Positions 36,796 to 45,038 are shown, counted from the stretch's first letter. The stretch is 64,000 nucleotides of DNA from Pseudomonas sp. Os17 (GCF_001547895.1 NZ_AP014627.1:4157501-4221500), one strand, 5' to 3'. A program made the numbers and translations. Notes: a model not told the origin generated them from the sequence alone.

Positions 36796-37708
36796 AACCG
36801 GCCTCCCGGGGAATCAATGCCCCGTGATGCTGAATCACCCGGCTCGCCAACCGGTGCCCGGCCTCGGCGGCCTGTACCGGGCTGCCGCCTCGCAAGCGAC
36901 AGGCCAGATAAGCCGCGCTGAACGAATCCCCCGCCGCCGTGGTGTCCACCACCCGCTGCACCGGCAGCGCCGGCACCTCGTAGCGCTCGGCACCGCAACG
37001 CACCAGGCACGAATCCGCCCCGCGCTTGATCACCACCTCGGCAATGTTCGGGTAGGCCGCAAACACGCCATGGGCATAGTCATGGCCAAACAGCGCCTGC
37101 TCGTCCTCCAGGGTCAACAGCGCCAGGTCCACATGCTCCAGCACTTGCACATAGGCCGTCCGCGCCTGCTCCACCGAGGCCCAGAGCCTTGGCCGGTAGT
37201 TGTTGTCAAACACGATCTGCGCCCGGCGGATGCGTGCTTCCACCAGCAGGTCAATCAGCTTCTTGCGCCCCGCCTCGCCGAGCACCGCCAGGGTGATGCC
37301 GCTGAAATACAGCACATCGTAATCGCACAGGTCCGCCAGGATCGGCCCCGCCGCCGCGGTGTTGAAACAGTCCCGTACCGCCGCCTCATTGCGCCAATAC
37401 AAAAAGCGCCGCTCCCCCCGGGCATCGGTCTGGATGCAATACAGGCCCGGCAACCGCCCCGGCAGGCGCTGGACCTTGCCCAGGCCGATCCCTTCCTCGG
37501 CCCAGCCCTGGCACATGGCATCGCTGAAACTGTCCAGGCCCAGGGCGGTGACGTAATCCACCTCGGCCAGCGGCCCGAGCTCGCGGCACAGATACACCGC
37601 CGCATTCAAGGTATCGCCACCAAAGCCCTGTTGCAGGCTGCCATCGTGATGCTGCTGCAGCTCGATCATGCATTCGCCGATGGCCGCGATGCGTTTCTTG
37701 TTATTCAT
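36791..37708 (-). CDS. kdgK: 2-keto-3-deoxygluconate kinase (PfkB family)
   Basis: 305 residues from ATG 37708; an ATG two codons upstream lies too close to the GGGAG site, which fits the second ATG (six-base gap). PfkB signatures: IAAIGECMIELQQ at the start, GFGGDTLNAAVYL, and the C-terminal VVDTTAAGDSFSAAYLAC with catalytic Asp and anion hole. The ends fit the KdgK group. It phosphorylates 2-keto-3-deoxygluconate to KDPG, which enters the Entner-Doudoroff route. The stop is in a REP element. Next to a DSD1-type deaminase, which suggests amino-sugar acid breakdown. Confidence 0.88.
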   Translation of the reverse strand: MNNKKRIAAIGECMIELQQHHDGSLQQGFGGDTLNAAVYLCRELGPLAEVDYVTALGLDSFSDAMCQGWAEEGIGLGKVQRLPGRLPGLYCIQTDARGERRFLYWRNEAAVRDCFNTAAAGPILADLCDYDVLYFSGITLAVLGEAGRKKLIDLLVEARIRRAQIVFDNNYRPRLWASVEQARTAYVQVLEHVDLALLTLEDEQALFGHDYAHGVFAAYPNIAEVVIKRGADSCLVRCGAERYEVPALPVQRVVDTTAAGDSFSAAYLACRLRGGSPVQAAEAGHRLASRVIQHHGALIPREAGL

Positions 37709-37718
37709 GTTCATCTCC

Positions 37719-37852
37719 CTGTAGGAGCTGGCTTGCCAGCGAAAGCCATGCGCAAAACCTGCGCCCCATCCAAGGGCCGCGTCGCCGGCAAGCCGGCTCC
37801 TACAACATCGTGTATTGCACCCACCCTGCAGGCGCTGGCTCGCCAGCGAAGA
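37719..37852. repeat. Cluster of three REP copies between kdgK and the deaminase
   Basis: GTAGGAGCTGGCTTGCCAGC, GTCGCCGGCAAGCCGGCTCC and a third, decayed GCAGGCGCTGGCTCGCCAGC. They occupy almost the whole 146-base gap between two likely operon genes and could lower kdgK expression. Confidence 0.8.
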
Positions 37853-37854
37853 CG

Positions 37855-39072
37855 TCAGAAGCAGGTTTCCAGGTTCTCGATCACGCGCAGGTGCTCATCC
37901 ACCAGCAGCCCGACGCGCCACTTGTCGAAGGTCAGGCACGGGTGCGAGGTGCCGAAGGCAATAATGTCGCCAATGCGCAGTTCCACGCCCGGCGCCACGG
38001 TGAGAAACGCATGCTGGTCCATCACCGCGGTGACCTTGCACGCCGTCACATCATCCCCGGCGCCCACTTCGGCCCCGGCACGATAACGCCGCAGGGGCAC
38101 CGGCAAACCGGCGTCGTAGGCCACATCGCGCTTGCCCAGGGCCACCACGGCAAAACCCGGCTCCGGCAGCGACTGCACATGGGCCCAGACTTCCATGGCC
38201 GGGCGCAGGCCCTCGTGCAGATCGCTGCGTCGATCCAGCACGCAGCACTGGGCCTCCTTGTAGATACCGTGGTCGTGGGCGATGTAACTGCCCGGACGCA
38301 ACACGCTGAGGAAGCGCCCCTTGGCGTTGTGGGTCTCGAACGACTCGGCGATCAGGTCGTACCAGGCCGACCCCGAAGCGGTGATGATCGGCCGCTCGAT
38401 GGCGAACAGCCCGTCGCTCTGCAGATCCACCGCCAGGCGCACCAGGGAATCGGCAAATTGACGAATGCCGCTGATGGCCTGATCGCCATGGATCACCCCT
38501 TCGTAGCCTTCGATGCCGCACAGGGCCAGGGCCGGCTGCGCCTGGATCGCCTTGGCCAGGGCCAGCACCTCCTGCTCACTGCGGCAGCCGCAACGCCCGC
38601 CGACCACGCCGTACTCGATCATCACCTTGAGGGTGACCCCGCGCTGGGCGAAAAACGCCCCCAGGTCGGCGACGTTGTCCGGGTGGTCGACCATGCAATA
38701 GAAATCGAAATCCGCGTCCGCCAGCAGCTCGGCGATCAGCGCCATGTTCGGCGCGCCCACCAGTTGGTTGGCCATCAATACCCGACGCGCGCCATGGGCG
38801 TAGGCGGCGCGGGTCTGCACCGCGGTGGCCAGGGTGATGCCCCAGGCACCGGCGTCCAGCTGCCGCTGGAACAGCGCGGGCATCATGCTGGTCTTGCCGT
38901 GGGGCGCCAGCTCGGCACCGCTGTCGCTGACGAACTTCTGCATCCAGCGGATGTTGTGTTCCAGCGCCTCGCGGTGCAGCACCAGGGCGGGCAGGCTGAC
39001 GTCGCTGAGCAGGCTTGCAGCGTGGGCAGCGGCGCCCTTTTCCACCAGGGGCAGATTCAAAGCGGAAGACAT
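37855..39072 (-). CDS. PLP-dependent amino acid deaminase, DSD1/alanine-racemase-fold family
   Basis: 405 residues from ATG 39072, with AAGGAG eight bases upstream; the longer frame is out of the domain. N-terminal PLP barrel: SLPALVLHREALEHNIRWMQ, then APHGKTSMMPALFQRQL with the likely PLP lysine in HGKT, and the EYGVVGGRCGCR, HDHGIYKE and C-terminal GTSHPCLTFDKWR segments, the last being the Zn-binding His-Cys pair of D-serine dehydratase-like enzymes. This family includes D-serine dehydratase, D-threonine aldolase and D-glucosaminate dehydratase. Its pairing with a KDG kinase and RidA favours an amino-sugar acid substrate, by inference. Confidence 0.85.
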   Translation of the reverse strand: MSSALNLPLVEKGAAAHAASLLSDVSLPALVLHREALEHNIRWMQKFVSDSGAELAPHGKTSMMPALFQRQLDAGAWGITLATAVQTRAAYAHGARRVLMANQLVGAPNMALIAELLADADFDFYCMVDHPDNVADLGAFFAQRGVTLKVMIEYGVVGGRCGCRSEQEVLALAKAIQAQPALALCGIEGYEGVIHGDQAISGIRQFADSLVRLAVDLQSDGLFAIERPIITASGSAWYDLIAESFETHNAKGRFLSVLRPGSYIAHDHGIYKEAQCCVLDRRSDLHEGLRPAMEVWAHVQSLPEPGFAVVALGKRDVAYDAGLPVPLRRYRAGAEVGAGDDVTACKVTAVMDQHAFLTVAPGVELRIGDIIAFGTSHPCLTFDKWRVGLLVDEHLRVIENLETCF

Positions 39073-39119
39073 GTTGGCACTCCTTATCAAGGCGGCTGCG
39101 CACAGCCGCGACACTGTCA

Positions 39120-39884
39120 TCAATCGTTGATACGCCGGGCCAGGCGGTTGGCGCTGTCGATCAGCACCCGGCGGTATTCCTGGTAATGGCTCTGCGCATC
39201 GGCCCTCGGCGCGACGATGCACAGGGTGCAGATGCACACCCCGCGCTCATCGCGCACCGGCGCGGCAAAACAATGGGTGAAGGTGTCGGCGACACTGTCG
39301 AAGGAAAAGAACCCCTCCTCGGTGGCCTGACGGATTTCCTCAAGGAAGGTCGCCAGCGGCAGGCGCTGGCCATCGGGGAGGATGAAGTCGCGCTCATCGA
39401 TCAGCTCGGCAATCTGCGCATCGCTCATGTGCCCCAGCAGCAAACGCCCGGAAGCGGTCCAGGGGATCGGTGCGTTCTCGCCGATGTCCGAGGAGATGCG
39501 AAAATGCCGCTCGCCTTCCTTCATCAGCGCCACGGTGTATTTGCGCCCGTTGAGCAGGCACATCTGCGCGGTCTCCCCGGTCTGGCTGACGATCTCCTGC
39601 AAGGCCTGGTCGGCTTCGCGGCTCAGATCGAAATGGCGCAAATGCGCCTGGCCGAGAAAGTACAACTGGCGGCCCAGGTACACATGGCCATCCTTGCCCA
39701 CCGGCTCCAGTACCCGTCGCTCCAGCAAGGACGCCACCAGCTCGTAGACCGTGGACTTGGGACTGCCGATGCCCTTGGCGATATCGTTGGGCCGCAGCGG
39801 CTGGCCGATCTCCTTGAGGAAATCGAGAATATCGAACGCCCGATCCAGGCCCTTGGCCCGGCGCTTGATGCTGTCTTCGCTCAT
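39120..39884 (-). CDS. IclR-family transcriptional regulator
   Basis: 254 residues. N-terminal winged HTH (GLDRAFDILDFLKEIGQPLRPNDIAKGIGSPKSTVYELVASL, about residues 12-55), then the IclR effector-binding GAF-like domain (QLYFLGQAHLRHFDLSREADQALQEIVSQTGETAQM and GRLLLGHMSDAQI). Within this minus-strand cluster it lies between RidA and the deaminase gene, all in one direction, so it is probably autoregulated. The dyads upstream of ridA (40516-40546) are the best operator candidates. Confidence 0.9.
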   Translation of the reverse strand: MSEDSIKRRAKGLDRAFDILDFLKEIGQPLRPNDIAKGIGSPKSTVYELVASLLERRVLEPVGKDGHVYLGRQLYFLGQAHLRHFDLSREADQALQEIVSQTGETAQMCLLNGRKYTVALMKEGERHFRISSDIGENAPIPWTASGRLLLGHMSDAQIAELIDERDFILPDGQRLPLATFLEEIRQATEEGFFSFDSVADTFTHCFAAPVRDERGVCICTLCIVAPRADAQSHYQEYRRVLIDSANRLARRIND

Positions 39885-39907
39885 CTACCTGCGCTCCCTC
39901 TATCGAC

Positions 39908-39993
39908 CCGTAGGAGCCGGCTTGCCAGCGAAGAGGCCCTCAAGCCTTGTGTCGCCCTCACGGGCACCTTCGCTGGCAAGCCAGCTCCTACAG
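39908..39993. repeat. REP pair between IclR and RidA genes
   Basis: GTAGGAGCCGGCTTGCCAGC and TTCGCTGGCAAGCCAGCTCC face each other across about 40 bases, inside the presumed operon. Confidence 0.85.
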
Positions 39994-40003
39994 GCCGTGG
40001 CCA

Positions 40004-40393
40004 TCAGGCCTTCTTCTTGTACGCCACACAATCGATCTCGACCTTGCAGTCCACCATCATGCTGGCCTGCACACAGGCCCGGGCCGGCGCGTGTTCGGGC
40101 TTGAAGTACTCACCGAACACCTTGTTGAAACTCCAGAAATCCCGCGGGTCTTCCAGCCACACGCCAACCCGCACCACATCCTCCAGGCCGTACCCGGCCT
40201 CTTCGAGAATGGCCACTAGATTGCGCATCGTTTGATGCGTCTGCTCGACGATCCCACCGTGAATGATCTCGCCCTCCAGCGCCGGCACCTGGCCGGACAC
40301 ATGCAGCCAGCCATCGGCTTCGACGGCGCGAGCGAAAGGACGCGGCTGGCCACCGCCTGCGGTGCTGCCGGTGCCGTAACGGGTGATGCTCAT
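40004..40393 (-). CDS. RidA/YjgF-family reactive imine/enamine deaminase
   Basis: 129 residues from ATG 40393; AGGAG sits eight bases upstream. RidA fold: GQPRPFARAVEADGWLHVSGQVP, QTHQTMRNLVAILEEAGYGLEDVVRVGVWLEDPRDFWSFNKVFGEYF and PARACVQASMMVDCKVEIDCVAY, including the conserved Arg (PARAC) that binds the substrate carboxylate. RidA members hydrolyse imines such as 2-aminoacrylate released by PLP dehydratases. First gene of the cluster ridA / iclR / deaminase / kdgK, in keeping with removing an imine made by the deaminase. Confidence 0.9.
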   Translation of the reverse strand: MSITRYGTGSTAGGGQPRPFARAVEADGWLHVSGQVPALEGEIIHGGIVEQTHQTMRNLVAILEEAGYGLEDVVRVGVWLEDPRDFWSFNKVFGEYFKPEHAPARACVQASMMVDCKVEIDCVAYKKKA

Positions 40394-40515
40394 GAGCGAT
40401 TCTCCTGGTTGAAGGTTGACCATCTGGCCGCCCTGCCCGAGCGTCACCCGACTCGCCGCGGACTTCTGCGCAAACTCTGCCGCAGCAAGCCGCGATGGCC
40501 TGGAAACGCAAAGAC

Positions 40516-40546
40516 GTGGAACAAATAAATTCCACTATAACGGAAT
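40516..40546. promoter_or_regulatory. Two overlapping dyads, likely IclR operator
   Basis: GTGGAA-N8-TTCCAC (40516-40535) overlaps ATTCC-N8-GGAAT (40529-40546), both with the same 8-base spacer, in an A/T-rich region 120-150 bases before the ridA start. This spacing and GGAA/TTCC core resemble IclR-family operators. The remainder of 40394-40825 shows no gene. Confidence 0.5.
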
Positions 40547-40825
40547 AAAATATCAAATAGCGGAACAGGCGCCAGAGTGTGCCATGGAGCACAAAGGAGA
40601 TAACAGGGGGAATGGAAAAACTTTCCGGAACGAGGAATGGAGAGATCAGAAACGGCCATCAGCCAATGTCAGGCATTTCTGTATTTGCTGAAGGCACGCC
40701 CGAATGCCTGGTGATGCTGCTCTCCACCTTCTACATTCCGTTGCGTCGCAGCCGTCCGCGACCGGATTTGGCCGTCCGAATCTCCATGAGCACACCTCAA
40801 TATTCCTTCATGGAGCGTCACTGCT

Positions 40826-41092
40826 ATGGATCTCCAACCTTTCACTTGCACCACCGACCACCCCGTCGCCTTCATCAACCCACAAGCGCCGCTGCTCGAC
40901 CTGCTGACCTACGCCGGCCTGCGCATCCGCGCCGCCCGGGACATGCTGGACAGCCTTGCCGACATGACCAGCCGCAACGCCGATCACCTCGACCTCAAGC
41001 GCTTCTCCAGCGTGGCGACCCTGTTGTTGCAGGACGGCTGCGATGTGTTGGATGCAGTTGAGCAACGGGCAATGGATCTGCCCCGGGAGTAA
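40826..41092 (+). CDS. Small Pseudomonas-type protein of unknown function
   Basis: 88 residues, with GGAG ten bases before the ATG. It is of the small DUF3077/DUF6124-like kind common in pseudomonads: FINPQAPLLDLLTYAGLRIRAARDMLDSLADM, then two helices ending in VLDAVEQRAMD. No membrane segment, no catalytic motif. It ends shortly before the hicA promoter region, but no coupling is visible. The function is unknown; the family call is by general look only. Confidence 0.6.
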   Translation: MDLQPFTCTTDHPVAFINPQAPLLDLLTYAGLRIRAARDMLDSLADMTSRNADHLDLKRFSSVATLLLQDGCDVLDAVEQRAMDLPRE

Positions 41093-41111
41093 TGGTCAGG
41101 CTTCGCAAAGA

Positions 41112-41129
41112 ACAACACACAAGTGTTGT
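41112..41129. promoter_or_regulatory. Operator-like dyad upstream of hicAB
   Basis: ACAACAC-ACAA-GTGTTGT, a perfect 7-base inverted repeat 53 bases before the hicA ATG; a half copy TGTTGTAC follows at about 41143. Likely the HicB autoregulation site, since this HicB has an HTH region. Confidence 0.6.
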
Positions 41130-41181
41130 GCAAAAATATGAATGTTGTACCGTGCAGAAATCCAAGCCATGAGGCGAGGTG

Positions 41182-41361
41182 ATGAAATTCAGCGAATTCA
41201 GACGATGGTTGAAAGCTCAAGGCGTGGTCTTCGAGGCCGGTAAAGGCAGCCACTTCAAAGTTACGGCCCCAAACGGCAACCAGACCACCTTCGCGGATCA
41301 CGGCAGCAAGGAAATGCCCGAACCCACCCGCAAGGCAATCATCAGGCAATTGGGGCTCTAG
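41182..41361 (+). CDS. hicA: HicA-type mRNA interferase toxin
   Basis: 59 residues from ATG 41182 with GAGG upstream; a GTG one codon earlier is possible. Complete HicA: KFSEFRRWLKAQGVVFEAGKGSHFKVTAPNG with catalytic His24 in the GSH motif, then the DHGSKEMPEPTRKAIIRQLGL tail. HicA is a dsRBD-like ribonuclease that cleaves mRNA and blocks translation. It is followed after 50 bases by its antitoxin. Confidence 0.93.
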   Translation: MKFSEFRRWLKAQGVVFEAGKGSHFKVTAPNGNQTTFADHGSKEMPEPTRKAIIRQLGL

Positions 41362-41411
41362 GACTCACATCCATTCTCTGCATGCTGAAACATCGCCTCC
41401 GAGGAGTGACC

Positions 41412-41837
41412 ATGTACGACTACGCCCTTCGCTTCGAGCAAGACCATGCACCGGGACTGGCGGTCTTCTGCCGCGATCTGCCCGAACTCAATAGCTTTGG
41501 CGATGATCCTGAGCACGCCACCAACCAGGCCATCGACGCGCTCGAAACCACTCTGTCCCTTTACGTCGACCAGCGCCGCGCCATTCCCCCGGCCTCCGCG
41601 CCGCTACCAGGGGAACAGGTCATTCATTTGCCAATGGTGACCGTGGCCAAGATAGCGCTGTGGAACACGATGATGGAGCGGGACATGCGCAAGGCCGATC
41701 TATGCCGACTGCTCGGAATCCACCAGGCCCAGGGAGATCGCCTGGTGGACTTTCTACACAGCTCCAAAATGGAACAGCTGGAAAATGCCCTGGCAGCCCT
41801 AGGTAAACGTCTTGCGGTATCAGTGGAGGCGGCATAG
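41412..41837 (+). CDS. hicB: HicB-type antitoxin with C-terminal DNA-binding helices
   Basis: 141 residues from ATG 41412 (GAGGAG upstream). N-terminal HicB domain (YDYALRFEQDHAPGLAVFCRDLPELNSFGDD, EHATNQAIDALE), a proline-rich linker, then a helix region (MERDMRKADLCRLLGIHQAQGDRLVDFLHSSKMEQLENALAALGK) of HTH type. It neutralises HicA and represses the operon, presumably at the 41112-41129 dyad. Confidence 0.93.
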   Translation: MYDYALRFEQDHAPGLAVFCRDLPELNSFGDDPEHATNQAIDALETTLSLYVDQRRAIPPASAPLPGEQVIHLPMVTVAKIALWNTMMERDMRKADLCRLLGIHQAQGDRLVDFLHSSKMEQLENALAALGKRLAVSVEAA

Positions 41838-41873
41838 CCCAAAATGGCCGAACGCAGGCATTGATCCGTGGGC

Positions 41874-41894
41874 AACCCGGCAGGAGGCCGGGTT
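41874..41894. terminator. Hairpin between convergent hicB and the next gene
   Basis: AACCCGG-CAGGAGG-CCGGGTT, a seven-base perfect stem between the 3' ends of hicB and the minus-strand gene at 41909. No T-run. Confidence 0.45.
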
Positions 41895-41908
41895 AGCCGC
41901 ACCGGGCC

Positions 41909-42454
41909 TCAATCAACATCAGCCACGCACAACACCCACCACAGATTCCGCGCCCCCTGGCAGGCGACATAGGCAGAAGAAATAGCCGCCCCCCTGGTCA
42001 ACTCACACCAATCAGGACTATCGAACCGATACACCACCAGCTCGGAAAACGGCGCCGGAAACACAGCATCCAGCGCTTCGGACACCACCTGGCGGGCATT
42101 GGCCACGGACCCTCCACGGCTGGACGGATGACACCCGCCCCGCAGCAGCGCCGCCAGCAACGAGCCCTCGAACTCGTATCGATTGAGCATGGAAAAGGGC
42201 CCGAACTCAGGCTCGACCTGTCCGATGGCCGTCGACCTGGCGAGGCCGCTGAAACGCTCGAGAAACTCGGCCAGTCGCGGCCTCTCACCCAACACCTTGA
42301 TGGCGGGATCAGGCTTGAAGAAGCAGGACACCACCTCGCCACACTGGGCAAGCACCGCAAGCAGTTCGGCAAGGGGCTGCTTGTCGACGACAAACTCGCT
42401 GGCAGCGGTCAATGGCGCTAGCGCATCGTGCTTCAGGTTTTCATCTTGATTCAT
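41909..42454 (-). CDS. Hypothetical protein
   Basis: 181 residues from ATG 42454 (MNQDENLKHDALAP); the ORF runs upstream but that part looks like non-coding shadow with odd composition. No family is recognised. Visible features: no signal peptide or membrane helix, an acidic-hydrophobic N-terminus, a Cys-rich middle (CGEVVSCFF), and C-terminal strands with several Cys/Trp (CQGARNLWWVLCVADVD). It lies downstream of rtcB on the same strand, 190 bases away; no evidence of one operon. The spacer 42455-42644 shows no other gene. Confidence 0.6.
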   Translation of the reverse strand: MNQDENLKHDALAPLTAASEFVVDKQPLAELLAVLAQCGEVVSCFFKPDPAIKVLGERPRLAEFLERFSGLARSTAIGQVEPEFGPFSMLNRYEFEGSLLAALLRGGCHPSSRGGSVANARQVVSEALDAVFPAPFSELVVYRFDSPDWCELTRGAAISSAYVACQGARNLWWVLCVADVD

Positions 42455-42644
42455 GCTTAAGCACCGAAGGTTGATCACAAACAGACAAACACCCCAGCGG
42501 CTACCGCACCCTGGGCTTTTGCGACCGCAGACAACTGCAACGGCACCGCTCGGAGCGAACAGGCCGGGAGGGGCGACAATGTATCGGCCGCACCGTTGCA
42601 CGGCAAACCCGAAAACCATCCCCGCCCGCACCCGCCCAGCGCGC

Positions 42645-44078
42645 TTACGCCTTGAAGGTCAGAATCGGTGAAAACCGCGCCATCACCGACACCGTGCCCT
42701 CTTCCACCTGGGACTGGATCACCTGGCCGATTTCCTTGTAGGCCCCTGGCGCCTCTTCGATCATCCGCTCCTCCTTGGTGGTGATGCACTCCACGCCCTG
42801 CAAGCCGAGGAATGCCTTGTCCTTCTTGGCCTTGAACACAATCTCGCTGCGCGACATCGAGCGCCCGGCGCCGTGGCTGGCCGAACGCAGCCAGCGCTCG
42901 TTGCCCAGCCCGGTGAGCAGGTAGGAGTCATGCCCCATGCTCCCCGGAATCAGCAGCGGCTGGCCGGCATAGGCCGGTGTCGCGCCTTTGCGATGCACGT
43001 TGCCCTCTTCTTCGCGCAGCACGATATTGTGCGGCACATCGACAATCAGCGGCGCTTCGATGCCCGCACCAAACACTTGCCGGGTGCGCTGGCGCACCAT
43101 CTCGGCGATCAGCGCGCGGTTGGCGTCGGCGTAGTGGGCAGCGCTGTGCATGGCCAGCAGGTACTCGTCGGCCATCTCGCCAAACAGGGCGAAGATCTTC
43201 GAATCAGGGTGCTTGATCCCCGCCGGCCACAGGGCCTTGGCCTTGTCCATCCAGCGCCGCCCGACATAGAAGCCCACATCGCGCGAGCCGGTGTGGATCA
43301 TCATCACCACCTGCCCCACCGACAGGCCCTGTGCAAAACAGGCCTGACGATCCACCAGTTCGGTGACCACCTGGATCTCGACAAAGTGGTTGCCGCCGCC
43401 CAGGGAACCCAGGCCCGGGTCGCGGAGGATTTTGCGCGAACGGTCCTGCAAGGCTTCCGGCGCGTAGTCGGCGCTACCGCGGGCGAACGACGACTCATGC
43501 AAACCCGACAGCTCACGTTGCAGCTGGGCGAAGTCCGCCCCGGCAAACAGCCCGATCGGGCCCTGCTGCTGAACCTGGGCCCAGAAATCCCCGAGCCCGG
43601 CCTGAAACAGCGCGGTCATGGCCATTGGGCTGGTGGGAATGTTGCGCGTGCCCTCCAGCAGATCGCCGCGCACCAGGGCGGTCCACTTGGCTTTCTGCGC
43701 CATGAACTGCTCGTAGTTCAGCCCCAGCTTGTGCAGGCGCATGCCGCAATTGATGTCGGTGCCGATGGCCTGCGGTACCACCATGTCGTGACTGGTGACA
43801 ATCACGCTGCCCACCGGAATCGGGCTGCCGGTGTGGAAGTCCGGCGTGGCGCAGGCGCACTTCACTTCGCCGCCATGGGGGTGAGCCACCTTGGCGAAAT
43901 CCATCAGCTGCAGGACGGCTTTTTCTTCGATGGCAAAGCTTTCGGGCAGCAACAGATCCACCTTGAGCCCGGCGTCATTGATCGAAGAGATGGAGAGGGA
44001 ATTGGAATTCAGGCGTTCGATGGCCACCCCGGAACGGGCGAGCTTGTGCTGAATTCTTTTCAGAGGAGTCTTGGTCAT
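42645..44078 (-). CDS. rtcB: RtcB-family RNA ligase
   Basis: 477 residues from ATG 44078. RtcB landmarks: CACATPDFHTGSPIPVGSVIV, GTDINCGMRLHKLG (metal Asp and Cys, here G-T-D-I-N-C-G instead of the usual V-D-I-G-C-G), GGNHFVEI, MIHTGSRDVG (usually H-S-G-S-R), and SHGAGRSMSR with the histidine that is guanylated. It joins 2',3'-cyclic phosphate or 3'-phosphate ends to 5'-OH RNA ends using GTP and Mn2+. No rtcA, rtcR or prfH is adjacent, so this is a free-standing, divergent branch. A terminator-like hairpin stands in its leader. Confidence 0.9.
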   Translation of the reverse strand: MTKTPLKRIQHKLARSGVAIERLNSNSLSISSINDAGLKVDLLLPESFAIEEKAVLQLMDFAKVAHPHGGEVKCACATPDFHTGSPIPVGSVIVTSHDMVVPQAIGTDINCGMRLHKLGLNYEQFMAQKAKWTALVRGDLLEGTRNIPTSPMAMTALFQAGLGDFWAQVQQQGPIGLFAGADFAQLQRELSGLHESSFARGSADYAPEALQDRSRKILRDPGLGSLGGGNHFVEIQVVTELVDRQACFAQGLSVGQVVMMIHTGSRDVGFYVGRRWMDKAKALWPAGIKHPDSKIFALFGEMADEYLLAMHSAAHYADANRALIAEMVRQRTRQVFGAGIEAPLIVDVPHNIVLREEEGNVHRKGATPAYAGQPLLIPGSMGHDSYLLTGLGNERWLRSASHGAGRSMSRSEIVFKAKKDKAFLGLQGVECITTKEERMIEEAPGAYKEIGQVIQSQVEEGTVSVMARFSPILTFKA

Positions 44079-44100
44079 TTTCAACTGCTTTTCTTGGACG

Positions 44101-44126
44101 CAACAAAACAACCACCCTTTTGGTGG
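44101..44126 (-). terminator. Terminator-like hairpin in the rtcB leader
   Basis: On the minus strand, GCCACC-AAAAG-GGTGGT is followed by TGTTTTGTTG, about 25-50 bases before the rtcB ATG. This is the form of a weak intrinsic terminator. Since no upstream gene on this strand ends nearby (the next lies beyond 44256), it may be a leader element that tunes rtcB. Confidence 0.45.
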
Positions 44127-44218
44127 CTGGAATTGTCTGGTCAGCAGCGAAACTTAGACGGCGCGGATAATGGGGAATGACGGCGTGGATGTAAATAGCC
44201 CGGGGGAAATTATTTGCC

Positions 44219-44240
44219 CAGGCACCTGGGGAGGTGCCTG
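44219..44240 (-). terminator. Terminator-like stem after the first lipoprotein gene
   Basis: CAGGCACCT-GGGG-AGGTGCCTG, a nine-base perfect stem beginning 16 bases beyond the stop of the minus-strand lipoprotein gene, followed on that strand by an AAATAATTT stretch. Confidence 0.7.
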
Positions 44241-44255
44241 CCGGACGGCGTGGCG

Positions 44256-45038
44256 TCAGTGCGGCGCCGGGCCGCCGCGCCACGGCATGTATTCCACCAG
44301 CACCTCACCGCGGCTCAGGCCATCGGGCTGACTGACAAAGCCCGGCATCTGCCGCAGATCCAGCTGCTGGCAACGCTGGGTCAAACGTTGGCGCAGGGCG
44401 GCGTCGGTCTTGAACGCTTCCGGCCGGAACGCGCTGCGCTCCAGGTTTACCAGGCATTCCTGGACCTGCCCCTGGGCATTGGCGGTGTAGTAAAAACTGG
44501 CCACGCCGATGCTGTCGATGCCCGGCCCGGCGACTGCCTGCTCCCAGAAAAACCGGCTTTGCTGGTAGAGGCTGGAACTGAGCCGATACACCTGCTGCTC
44601 ACGGCTGGGCAGTTGGCTGAAGCGCGGAAACTCCAGGTTGGCAATCGCATTGATGATGTCCCCATCGCCAAAGGCCTCGGGCGCGGCGGCAGGAAACAGG
44701 GTGTTCCAGCACACCTGGCGGGCCAGGTGCAGCAGGGTTGGGGTGGCCAGGACCTGGGAAACATCAACGCTGCCGGGGCGTACCGTGCAGTCGAGCACGT
44801 CGTTCTGCCGATTGAGCTTGATCCGCAACTTCACCGCGCCACTCAGGCCCTGATGGTTGGCGGCCATCATGTTGCGCCTCAGCACTTCGCTGATGGCGAC
44901 AGAGAATTCCAGGCTTTTCTGGGTTTCCAGGGCCTGGGCGGCGCTCTGCTCCGGAGTCTTGCTCTGGCAGGCGCCCAGGGTCAGCACGGCCGGAGTCAGC
45001 AAGGCCAGGGTCGAGGTGCGCAAGAATGCTAATGACAT
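44256..45038 (-). CDS. Lipoprotein of a novel three-member paralogous family (copy 1)
   Basis: About 260 residues from ATG 45038; an ATG five codons upstream is also possible. Lipoprotein signal with lipobox LTLGAC (Cys24). The mature part shares blocks with two further genes here: a VCWNTLFP box, DSIGVASFYYTANAQGQVQECLVNL, RCQQLDLRQMPGF and a terminal YMPWRGGP. Four cysteines outside the lipobox (DCTV, VCWN, QEC, QRC) are kept in all three, so two disulfides are likely. TonB-C-like use of the Q-V-x-x-C-x-V strand is possible. Located in the envelope. I know no function for this family. Confidence 0.7.
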   Translation of the reverse strand: MSLAFLRTSTLALLTPAVLTLGACQSKTPEQSAAQALETQKSLEFSVAISEVLRRNMMAANHQGLSGAVKLRIKLNRQNDVLDCTVRPGSVDVSQVLATPTLLHLARQVCWNTLFPAAAPEAFGDGDIINAIANLEFPRFSQLPSREQQVYRLSSSLYQQSRFFWEQAVAGPGIDSIGVASFYYTANAQGQVQECLVNLERSAFRPEAFKTDAALRQRLTQRCQQLDLRQMPGFVSQPDGLSRGEVLVEYMPWRGGPAPH

